This document shows, in pieces, positions 13,818 to 19,886 of a DNA stretch of 19,886 nucleotides. Position 1 is the first letter of the stretch. Each line of letters begins with the position of its first letter. The stretch covers positions 1 to 19,886 of the forward strand of contig CAYVAT010000050.1 of assembly GCA_964449165.1 (NCBI GenBank). Direction: 5' to 3'. This DNA comes from CAYSCW01 sp964449165 (GTDB lineage: Bacteria > Acidobacteriota > Aminicenantia > Aminicenantales > Aminicenantaceae). The notes under the pieces are model-generated. The model was not told the DNA's origin, made no database searches, and was given only the letters and a program-made list of their open reading frames with translations. Made by a program: the position numbers and the translations under genes.

Positions 13818-14795
13818 ATGAGGGAAACGCAGCATCCCGACCTCTCTCTCGTCGTTCCCGTCTATAACGAAGCGCAGAACCTTCTCCCGCTTCATCAAGA
13901 AATTGTAGATTCCTGCTCAAAGCTGAATAGTTCTTATGAACTCATTTTCGTGGATGATGGAAGCTGGGATGAATCGTTTGTTGTTCTCAAGAATATCCAG
14001 AAAAACGACCACAAGGTAAAGGTCATAAAGCTGCGTAAAAACTTTGGCCAGACAGCTGCCCTTTCAGCCGGATTCGATTATGCTCGAGGAGATATCATCA
14101 TCAGCTTGGACGCTGATTTACAGAATGACCCCAAAGACTTCCCCCTTCTTATCCAAAAAATCCAAGAAGGCTATGACATTGTCAGCGGGTGGAGGCAGAA
14201 GAGAAAAGACCGCATACTCACGCGTCGTCTCCCTTCTTTTATCGGGAACTGGCTTATCTCTTTTTTTACCAGGAACAAGCTCCACGACTATGGCTGCACG
14301 CTGAAAGCTTTTCGAAAGGAAGTGGTGAAAAGTATCAAGCTTTATGGAGAGATGCATCGCTTCATCCCAGCCATTGCCAGAAACATGGGATTTCTGGTTA
14401 CAGAAGTCAGAGTTAACCATCGACAGCGTCTCCACGGAAAATCCAAATATCGCTCCACCCGATTCATCAGAGTCATACTGGACCTTCTCACAGTGAAATT
14501 TCTTTTGAGCTATTCCACTCGTCCCTTGCAGATATTCGGCCTCATCGGGTTTCTCACCGGAATAATCGGTATCATTCTGGGCCTCTACCTCTCCTACCAG
14601 CGTCTCATCATCAAAGTCGGTATCAGTGGCCGTCCCCTTCTTTTACTGGCCATCTTGCTGATGGTTATAGGTCTTCAATTCATCACCTTGGGACTACTTG
14701 CAGAAATCATGGTCCGGGCCTATCATGAGTCGGTGGAAAAAAAGATCTATATCATCCAGGAGATCGTTGATTCTGAACTCAACGAGCACTCATAG
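13818..14795 (+). CDS. GT2-family glycosyltransferase with C-terminal membrane helices (DPM/GtrB-like)
   Basis: This 325-aa GT-A-fold glycosyltransferase is of the polyprenyl-phosphate type. It shows LSLVVPVYNEAQNL near the start, VDDGS (45-49), LRKNFGQTAALSAGFDYARGD (72-92) and the metal-binding LDADLQNDP (97-105), followed by a conserved SGWRQKRKD stretch. Two membrane helices follow (about 239-260 and 273-297), as in GtrB/YkcC-like enzymes that load a sugar onto undecaprenyl phosphate at the inner membrane. The ATG at 13818 has GGAAG just upstream; an in-frame TTG at 13785 has no support. It is first of a plus-strand operon with the GT4 gene (18 nt later) and a methyltransferase. The sugar is unknown. 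Confidence 0.88.
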   Translation: MRETQHPDLSLVVPVYNEAQNLLPLHQEIVDSCSKLNSSYELIFVDDGSWDESFVVLKNIQKNDHKVKVIKLRKNFGQTAALSAGFDYARGDIIISLDADLQNDPKDFPLLIQKIQEGYDIVSGWRQKRKDRILTRRLPSFIGNWLISFFTRNKLHDYGCTLKAFRKEVVKSIKLYGEMHRFIPAIARNMGFLVTEVRVNHRQRLHGKSKYRSTRFIRVILDLLTVKFLLSYSTRPLQIFGLIGFLTGIIGIILGLYLSYQRLIIKVGISGRPLLLLAILLMVIGLQFITLGLLAEIMVRAYHESVEKKIYIIQEIVDSELNEHS

Positions 14796-14813
14796 CCTCA
14801 TAAATCAGAATCC

Positions 14814-15989
14814 ATGAAAATCTTGATGTTGGCTCCTGAACCTTTCCTCGCTCCTCGCGGCACGCCTGTAAGCATTTATTTCAGAATCAAAGCTCTTTCC
14901 GAGCTCGGCCACAAAATACACCTGATCACTTATCACCTGGGCGAGGATGTGGACCTGAAAAATGTCAAGATTCATCGAATTCCCCGTCTCTTTTTTATCC
15001 GGAGAATCAAGATCGGAATCTCTATGGCCAAAATTCTCCTGGATTTTTTACTCTTCTTCAAAGCCGTCACCCGACTGATAAAAGAAAAATATGACATAGT
15101 CTTCTCCCACGAGGAGGCTTCTTTAATGGGTGTGGTACTGGCCAAGATCTGGCGACGGCCTCATATCTACGATATGCACTCCAGCCTTCCCCAGCATATA
15201 AAACAGGAGAAGTTCTTTGGCGCTTGTACCCTAGCTGAAATTTTCACTCGGATGGAAAATTTCATACTCAGAAGCAGCCAGGCTGTGGTAGCTATCTGTC
15301 CTGAACTTTTAATAAAGACGAGAGAAAAAGGGCACAGAGCAAAGACTGTACTGCTCGAAAATTTCATTGGATTTGAACAGATCACCTTCTCCGGAGATCA
15401 GATCCGAAAAATGAGGGACAAGCTAGCCCCCCGGCAGGAAAAAATCGTTCTTTACGCCGGTAATTTTCTACCCTACCAGGGGCTTGCTCTCCTGCTTGAA
15501 GCTGCAGCCGAGATGAAGGATAAGAATATTCTGTTTATCCTTATAGGTGGGACCAGACAGGAAATAGAAAAAATGCAAAAAAAGGCAGAATCTCTGCGCA
15601 TACTGGAGAGAGTTCGCTTTGTAGGGGAAGTCACTCCTTTTAATCTCCCTCTTTATCTTTCTGCGGCGGATGTGCTGGTCTCTTCTCGTTTACTGGGAAC
15701 AGCTACTCCACTCAAAATTTATTCCTATCTGAGATCCGGTAAGCCAGTCGTGGCCACAAACCTCCCCATACATACCCAAACTCTGGATGATAGAGTCTCC
15801 ATCCTTGTTCCTCCTGATCAAAGGGGGCTGGCTGAAGGACTTACCTTTGCCCTTTATCATCGCGAGGCCAAACAGAGAGCTCAGGCAGCCAAGCAATGGA
15901 TGGAAAACAAATATCCTCCTTCCCTCTATCTGGAAAAAATGAAACAGATACTAAAAATAGCCATCAGCAAAAGAGGCGGTAATCAATAG
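14814..15989 (+). CDS. GT4-family (GT-B fold) glycosyltransferase
   Basis: This 391-aa glycosyltransferase has two Rossmann domains. The N-terminal acceptor domain begins MKILMLAPEPFLAPRGTP, with the glycine-bearing loop typical of GT4. The C-terminal donor domain contains KIVLYAGNFLPYQG, FILIGG and VRFVGEVTPFNLPLYLSAADV. The usual ExxxxxxxE donor motif is altered: the segment reads SSRLLGTATPLKIYSYLRSGKPVVAT, with Ser where the second Glu of K-(I/L)-x-E-Y is common. The overall GTATPLKIYSYLRSGKPVV context is still well preserved. It probably elongates an envelope glycan or glycolipid with the GT2 product. The methyltransferase follows after 12 nt. Donor and acceptor are unknown. Confidence 0.85.
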   Translation: MKILMLAPEPFLAPRGTPVSIYFRIKALSELGHKIHLITYHLGEDVDLKNVKIHRIPRLFFIRRIKIGISMAKILLDFLLFFKAVTRLIKEKYDIVFSHEEASLMGVVLAKIWRRPHIYDMHSSLPQHIKQEKFFGACTLAEIFTRMENFILRSSQAVVAICPELLIKTREKGHRAKTVLLENFIGFEQITFSGDQIRKMRDKLAPRQEKIVLYAGNFLPYQGLALLLEAAAEMKDKNILFILIGGTRQEIEKMQKKAESLRILERVRFVGEVTPFNLPLYLSAADVLVSSRLLGTATPLKIYSYLRSGKPVVATNLPIHTQTLDDRVSILVPPDQRGLAEGLTFALYHREAKQRAQAAKQWMENKYPPSLYLEKMKQILKIAISKRGGNQ

Positions 15990-16001
15990 AGAAAGCTTAA
16001 G

Positions 16002-16760
16002 ATGACAGAAGAAAAAGTCAGACGATTCTATGATGACCTCTGGTCAAAATACACTCCCCAATACTGTGCATCAAAAAAACACTGGGAGACATTCTATCAT
16101 TCATCCGAAATCAGGGATAAACTGGTGCTCGATGCTGGCTGTGGGACAGGGATTTTCTCTTTTATTTTTGCCAAAGAAGGAGCCTTTCGGGTGGTGGGAA
16201 TTGATATAAGTCAGAGCAGTCTTAAGACTGCTCAGAATTTGAAAAAGAGATATGGAGCTGGGAACACCAACTTTCAGAGAGTCAATATGCTCAACCTCCC
16301 TTTCCAAAACGCTTCCTTTGACATTGTCTGGGCCTGGGGAGCTATTCACCACACAACCGATCCTTTCCTGGCCTTTGAAGAACTCGTCAGAGTTCTCAAA
16401 CACGAAGGTTCACTCCTTCTTGCAGTCTACAGGAAGACCGGCCTCACCTTCTTCCATGAAATATTGAGGAGGATTCTTCTCAGATTGCCTGAAAAGATAA
16501 GGGGTCCCCTCTCTCACATCCTTTCTCTTGCGCTAAGTCCTGTTGTTTTTCTTTTCAAAAAGAGACAAAAATCACGAAAAGGAGAAAAACTGGAAGAGCT
16601 CATCCTGGACTGGTATTTTGTACCTCTGAGACATTTCTTCCTGCCAGCACAGATAAAAGCCTTCCTCGACCAGAGAGGGTTGGTTATCGAAAAATATCTT
16701 CCCTATTCCGGCCGCTTTAACAGCACTTCCAACTTCATCCTCAAGGCCAGGAAAAAATAG
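16002..16760 (+). CDS. Class I SAM-dependent methyltransferase (methyltransferase 11-like)
   Basis: This 252-aa methyltransferase has motif I VLDAGCGTG (42-50), acidic strand-2 end VVGIDIS, a LNLPFQNASFDIVWAWGAIHHTTDP stretch covering motifs II/III, and LVRVLKHEGSLLLAV. The second half carries a hydrophobic, basic segment (about 152-192, LRRILLRLPEKIRGPLSHIL and SLALSPVVFLFKK) that may touch the membrane, and its C-terminus resembles small-molecule or lipid methyltransferases. Its position, 12 nt after two glycosyltransferases, suggests it modifies a sugar or lipid intermediate, but the target cannot be read from sequence. GAGAAAG upstream is a reasonable ribosome-binding site. Confidence 0.82.
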   Translation: MTEEKVRRFYDDLWSKYTPQYCASKKHWETFYHSSEIRDKLVLDAGCGTGIFSFIFAKEGAFRVVGIDISQSSLKTAQNLKKRYGAGNTNFQRVNMLNLPFQNASFDIVWAWGAIHHTTDPFLAFEELVRVLKHEGSLLLAVYRKTGLTFFHEILRRILLRLPEKIRGPLSHILSLALSPVVFLFKKRQKSRKGEKLEELILDWYFVPLRHFFLPAQIKAFLDQRGLVIEKYLPYSGRFNSTSNFILKARKK

Positions 16761-16766
16761 GAGAAA

Positions 16767-16795
16767 TTGACTAAAGGCAACCAAGCGGATATCAT
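16767..16795 (+). promoter_or_regulatory. Sigma70-type promoter of the symporter / radical SAM operon
   Basis: TTGACT (16767-16772) and TATCAT (16790-16795) are separated by exactly 17 nt, each matching the consensus hexamer at five of six positions. Start of transcription is expected near 16802, leaving a ~58-nt leader before the symporter ATG at 16860. Confidence 0.6.
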
Positions 16796-16827
16796 ATTCC
16801 CTCAAATTAGCAAAATCCTACAAGAAA

Positions 16828-16863
16828 ATGCAAAAATACAGCCATTACTCAGAAAATAGATGA
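16828..16863 (+). CDS. Possible 11-codon leader ORF coupled to the symporter
   Basis: This ATG-started mini-ORF encodes MQKYSHYSENR. Its TGA overlaps the symporter ATG as ATGA (16860-16863), the spacing typical of translational coupling. The symporter has no clear ribosome-binding site of its own, and the mini-ORF has only a weak AAGAAA upstream. This could be a real leader peptide or coincidence. Confidence 0.2.
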   Translation: MQKYSHYSENR

Positions 16864-18089
16864 AAAAAATCCCGCTCCACACCCAGATCTTCATCGGGCT
16901 TATCCTGGGTGTAGTGGTCGGTTTGATCTTCGGAGAAAAGGCGAAGATCATCGAGCCCGTAGGCACCATCTTCCTGCGGCTTATCACCATGATCGTGGTT
17001 CCCTTGGTGCTGGTTTCCCTCATGCTGGGAACAGCCAGTTTGGGCGATATCAGAAAATTAGGCCGTATCGGTATCAAAACCATAGTCTATTTCACCATCA
17101 CCACCATGGTGGCCATCTCTGTAGGCCTAATCTTAGCCAACCTTGTCAAACCTGGACTGGGGCTGAACGAGGAGGTAAGAGCCGAGCTCTACAAGAGCTA
17201 TGAATCTAAAGCTCAGGTGGGAATCGAAAGGATGGAGGAAAAGCCTTCAGCCGTAGAAGTCCTGGTGAACATCGTTCCCACAAATCCCGTCAAATCCCTT
17301 GTCGAAGGGAATATGCTGCAGGTAATCTTCCTGGCGCTTCTCTTCGGCATCATCCTCACCTTGATCAAGAAGGAAAAGTCTGAAATCTTGATAAAATTTC
17401 TGGATGGTCTTAATGATGCCATTATCCAGGTGGTCCACATCGCTATGCGTCTTGCGCCCTATGGTGTTCTGGCTTTGATCGCCGCGGTGATCGGCCAATA
17501 CGGTGTTAATATCCTGATGACCCTTCTTAAATACTCTCTAGTGGTTATAGGAAGTTTGGCAATCTACACCGTGGGTATGAACAGTCTTACCCTGAGCCTT
17601 CTCGGCCGGATGAACCCCTTCAGATTTTTCAGAGCGGTCAAGGATGCCATGATCATCGCTTTCTCAACGTCCAGCTCAAATGCAGCCCTTCCGGTCAGCA
17701 TGGAATGTGTGGAGTATATCGGTGTCTCCAGAGCGTATTCCAGTTTCGTCATTCCCCTGGGAGCAACCATCAACATGGATGGGACTGCTCTCTACCAAGG
17801 TGTGGCGGCTATCTTTATCGCTCAAATCTACGGAATCCCTCTGGGTTTCATGGATCAAATCTCCATAGTCCTGATGGCCACTCTTGCCTCGGTGGGAGCT
17901 GCGGGTGTTCCAGCCGCAGGAATCATCACCCTGGCGATGGTCCTCAAACAAATAGGGATACCGCTGGAAGGGATCGCCTTGATCCTTGGCGTTGACCGAT
18001 TTCTTGACATGTGCCGGACAACCACAAACATCGTTGGTGATATGGCCTGCTCTGTGGTCATCAAGGAAACAGAAAAAAACAAGCAATGA
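16860..18089 (+). CDS. Dicarboxylate/amino acid:cation symporter (glutamate/aspartate type)
   Basis: This 409-aa inner-membrane secondary transporter of the DAACS (GltP/DctA/Glt-Ph) family takes up acidic amino acids or C4-dicarboxylates with Na+ or H+. The hallmark re-entrant loop HP1 has STSSSNAALP (269-278); the cation motif NMDGT is at 305-309; HP2 has VGAAGVPAAG (345-354). The last core helix has D379, D383, R386, T387, N390 and D394, matching the substrate and Na+ ligands known from Glt-Ph. Arg386 favours acidic substrates over neutral ones. The fold runs from helix 1 (HTQIFIGLILGVVVGLIFG) through eight predicted helices. It overlaps the radical SAM gene by 4 bp and follows its own promoter. 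Confidence 0.93.
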   Translation: MKKIPLHTQIFIGLILGVVVGLIFGEKAKIIEPVGTIFLRLITMIVVPLVLVSLMLGTASLGDIRKLGRIGIKTIVYFTITTMVAISVGLILANLVKPGLGLNEEVRAELYKSYESKAQVGIERMEEKPSAVEVLVNIVPTNPVKSLVEGNMLQVIFLALLFGIILTLIKKEKSEILIKFLDGLNDAIIQVVHIAMRLAPYGVLALIAAVIGQYGVNILMTLLKYSLVVIGSLAIYTVGMNSLTLSLLGRMNPFRFFRAVKDAMIIAFSTSSSNAALPVSMECVEYIGVSRAYSSFVIPLGATINMDGTALYQGVAAIFIAQIYGIPLGFMDQISIVLMATLASVGAAGVPAAGIITLAMVLKQIGIPLEGIALILGVDRFLDMCRTTTNIVGDMACSVVIKETEKNKQ

Positions 18090-19063
18090 TCCTTCTCTCC
18101 TACTGGCTCCGTCTAGCCAGACTTTCTGTTCATTATTTCAGAAGATCAACCATACTCCCCTATCTTCCTCTACGGATCTGGATCGAATTGACAAGCCACT
18201 GTAACTTCGCCTGTCCTATCTGCCCTAACAGGCTTCTCGATGAGAAAGAGAAGGGATTCATGGATTTTGGGCTCTTCAAGAAAATCATAGACGAGGCGAA
18301 AGATTTTCTCTTCGAGGCGAACCTTGCCCACCGCGGCGAATCTCTCCTCCATCCTCGACTCCTGGAGATGATCGCCTATGCCAAGAAAAGAAGGTTGTAC
18401 ACACGCCTCCACACGAATAGCTCTTTGCTATCGGAGAAAATGGCCCAGGGAATCCTCCGCTCTGGTTTGGATCGGCTTTCTTTCTCCTTTGATGGTTATG
18501 ATAAAGAAACCTATGAAAAAATCAGAGCAGGGGGGCAGTTCGAAAAAACCGTGGACAATATCGTCCATTTCTTGGAGATGAAGAAAAGAGCTCGGTCCAA
18601 AAAACCTCTCACTTCAGTTGAAGTCATCGCCTTTGATTATGGAAAGACAAATAACTCTTCTTCGGTCAAAGACAGACTTTTGGCTCTGTTCAAACATCTG
18701 CGTCCTAGCAACCTGGTAATCAAACAATCCCACAATTGGGCAGGAGAGTTCAAAGCTGATGGGACGAAGGAAGATTATTTTCTCTGTCCGTTTCCCTGGA
18801 ATACTCTGGTTCTATTCTGGAATGGCAACGTGCTCCCTTGCCCTCAGGATTTCTTTGGTCGCAACGTGGTAGGGAATGTCAAGGATTCCTCTCTTCGAAA
18901 AATCTGGAACGGAGAAAGGATGATTACCCTGAGGAAAAAATTGGCTGTGAAAGATATGGCCGACCTTCCTACCTGTCTGCGCTGCGACAGGATAAGGAGA
19001 AAAACCTTCTTGGGCGTCCCCCACGAATACCTCTGGAAATACATCACCAAAAGGATGCCTTAA
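18086..19063 (+). CDS. Radical SAM protein with SPASM/twitch-like C-terminal cluster domain
   Basis: This 325-aa radical SAM enzyme has the CxxxCxxC cluster as CNFACPIC (Cys39, Cys43, Cys46). A GE motif in the AHRGESLLHP segment (81-90) and LSFSFDGYDKETYEKIR (131-147) follow, as in SPASM-subfamily proteins. The C-terminal part has Cys234, Cys252, Cys297 and Cys300 in a CPFPW, VLPCPQDF and CLRC arrangement, enough for one auxiliary Fe-S cluster. About 30 basic and hydrophobic residues precede the core, and the N-terminus may lie at the membrane. Related proteins modify peptides or act in envelope and sugar pathways; I cannot choose. Its ATG overlaps the symporter stop (ATGA, 18086-18089), so the two are co-translated. 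Confidence 0.85.
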   Translation: MILLSYWLRLARLSVHYFRRSTILPYLPLRIWIELTSHCNFACPICPNRLLDEKEKGFMDFGLFKKIIDEAKDFLFEANLAHRGESLLHPRLLEMIAYAKKRRLYTRLHTNSSLLSEKMAQGILRSGLDRLSFSFDGYDKETYEKIRAGGQFEKTVDNIVHFLEMKKRARSKKPLTSVEVIAFDYGKTNNSSSVKDRLLALFKHLRPSNLVIKQSHNWAGEFKADGTKEDYFLCPFPWNTLVLFWNGNVLPCPQDFFGRNVVGNVKDSSLRKIWNGERMITLRKKLAVKDMADLPTCLRCDRIRRKTFLGVPHEYLWKYITKRMP

Positions 19064-19080
19064 AAGCGCAGGAAAGAACT

Positions 19081-19836
19081 TTAGTCTCTTCGACCCTTAA
19101 TCTTCTTGGCGGGATTCCCCACGGCCACAGAATATTCAGGCAAGGATTCGATCACTACGGCTCCGGCTCCGATGACACATCCCTTTTTGAGAGTTACTCC
19201 ATCAAGAACGGTCACAGAAGCACCCAGCCAACAATCCTCTCCGATAGATATCCCTCCCTTGGTTAGAGAAGGCTGGAACATGATAGGGATGTCAGTCCTG
19301 GAGAAGCTGTGATTCCCCCCTGCGACTAGATAGCAGTGGCCGGCCAGAAAAGTGTATTTCCCCACCACGATCTTGGTCTCGGAGAGAAGAGAACAATTGG
19401 CTGATATGTTGGCATAATCCTCCAAGCGGATAGATCCGCCCTTGCAGCTGAGGATGGTGTTTCGTCCGACAATGACATTCTGACCTATTGTGATTCCTGG
19501 ATTCTTCTCTCCCTTGGCATCCAGCACAGCATAGTCATCGACGAAGGAGCGGTCTCCGATTGAAATCTTATGAGGATGACGAACGGTTATGTTCCGGCCT
19601 AGAGCCACTCCTCTTCCCATTCTTCTGAGAAGGAATCGGTAAAAAATCCTCCTCAAGAAAATTCCCAGCGCTCCGGGCATCCAAGAAAAGAGAAAAACAA
19701 TGCACTCGTATTTTAAAAACTGGAACAGTCCTCCTTTGCCCACAAAAAGGTCTCCGTATTTCTTGAAAGCAGACTTATCTTCATCCAGCAAGGCCTTCTG
19801 AACGCTCGCTCTGTCTTGACCCGGAATGTTTTCCAT
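19081..19836 (-). CDS. Left-handed beta-helix (hexapeptide repeat) acyltransferase
   Basis: This 251-aa acyltransferase is of the LbetaH superfamily (CysE/LacA/NodL/WbbJ-like). A non-repeat N-terminal part (1 to about 75) includes a hydrophobic segment (about 43-70) followed by RRMGRG. From about residue 80 there are many imperfect hexapeptide turns (ISIGDRSFVDDYAV, ITIGQNVIVGRNTI, ISIGEDCWLGASVTVLDGVTLKKGCVIGAGAVV). The probable catalytic His is His176 in GGNHSF, and the ending VAVGNPAKKIKGR is characteristic of O-acetyltransferases. It probably acylates a sugar of an envelope glycan or lipid. It converges with the radical SAM gene, 17 nt apart, and is transcribed separately. The acyl acceptor is unknown. 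Confidence 0.85.
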   Translation of the reverse strand: MENIPGQDRASVQKALLDEDKSAFKKYGDLFVGKGGLFQFLKYECIVFLFSWMPGALGIFLRRIFYRFLLRRMGRGVALGRNITVRHPHKISIGDRSFVDDYAVLDAKGEKNPGITIGQNVIVGRNTILSCKGGSIRLEDYANISANCSLLSETKIVVGKYTFLAGHCYLVAGGNHSFSRTDIPIMFQPSLTKGGISIGEDCWLGASVTVLDGVTLKKGCVIGAGAVVIESLPEYSVAVGNPAKKIKGRRD

Positions 19837-19886
19837 CCCCCGACTAGTTTACGTCAAATTATGCACGGAGACAAGACGTGAAAATT

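Noticed and set aside
13560..13898. 112-codon minus-strand ORF across the intergenic region
   Set aside because: It runs through the hairpin element and into the GT2 gene, with no ribosome-binding site and low-complexity, unprotein-like composition.
19846..19874. Promoter TTGTCT-17-TAAACT for the acyltransferase on the minus strand
   Set aside because: It would start transcription about 3 nt before the ATG, the hexamers are mediocre, and the window ends 12 bases further on, so upstream context is missing.
1..19886. tRNA, rRNA, CRISPR arrays, transposases or phage genes
   Set aside because: None was seen on either strand. The only repeated element found is the two-copy hairpin.

Overview
The window looks like a stretch of chromosome from a bacterium with a Gram-negative-type envelope. 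Supporting this are a Wzm/Wzt-type polysaccharide exporter, a heptose-nucleotidyltransferase domain, lipid-linked glycosyltransferases and an F-type ATP synthase with paired b/b' stalk subunits. Base composition is mid-40s percent GC by eye. Gene order, and a b subunit carrying a signal peptide, recall Desulfobacterota, Acidobacteriota and Aminicenantota. That placement is an inference and no marker in the window settles it. I saw no transposase, phage gene, CRISPR array, rRNA or tRNA.

Layout. (1) 1-1387: a structured repeat element (copy 1, 31-97), then an exported peptidase C26 / class I amidotransferase-like protein (+). (2) 1388-1625: a compact orphan unit with a near-consensus promoter, a strong ribosome-binding site, a 16-codon ORF, a hairpin and a two-way terminator. 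(3) 1613-13544, all minus strand, in the order of transcription: an atypical response regulator; accD-folC; then a nearly seamless run atpF'-atpF-atpH-atpA-atpG-atpD-atpC-trmN6-like-wzm-wzt, followed after 82 bp by an hldE-type adenylyltransferase that reads into the terminator. (4) 13545-13817: a divergent intergenic region holding copy 2 of the structured element (13640-13717) and an inverted repeat. (5) 13818-16760 (+): GT2-GT4-SAM methyltransferase operon. (6) 16767-19063 (+): a good sigma70-type promoter driving a glutamate/aspartate-type symporter that overlaps a radical SAM/SPASM-like gene by 4 bp. (7) 19081-19836 (-): a hexapeptide-repeat acyltransferase.

How it fits together. The minus-strand block links fatty-acid initiation (accD), folate polyglutamylation (folC) and ATP synthesis with envelope polysaccharide export. 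The F1 sector (alpha, beta, gamma, delta, epsilon) and b/b' are all present, but the membrane a and c subunits are not, so the F0 genes are split. Two ATP synthase subunits are unusual: beta has a lysine-rich N-terminal extension and a charged insert in its barrel domain, and epsilon lacks the C-terminal helical domain. The plus-strand right half is mainly envelope glycoconjugate genes plus amino acid uptake.

The two most interesting signals are non-coding or nearly so: the two-copy hairpin element with a conserved 35-36 nt apex and a stem that differs in sequence but keeps its pairing, and the orphan ~160-nt transcription unit at 1430-1625.
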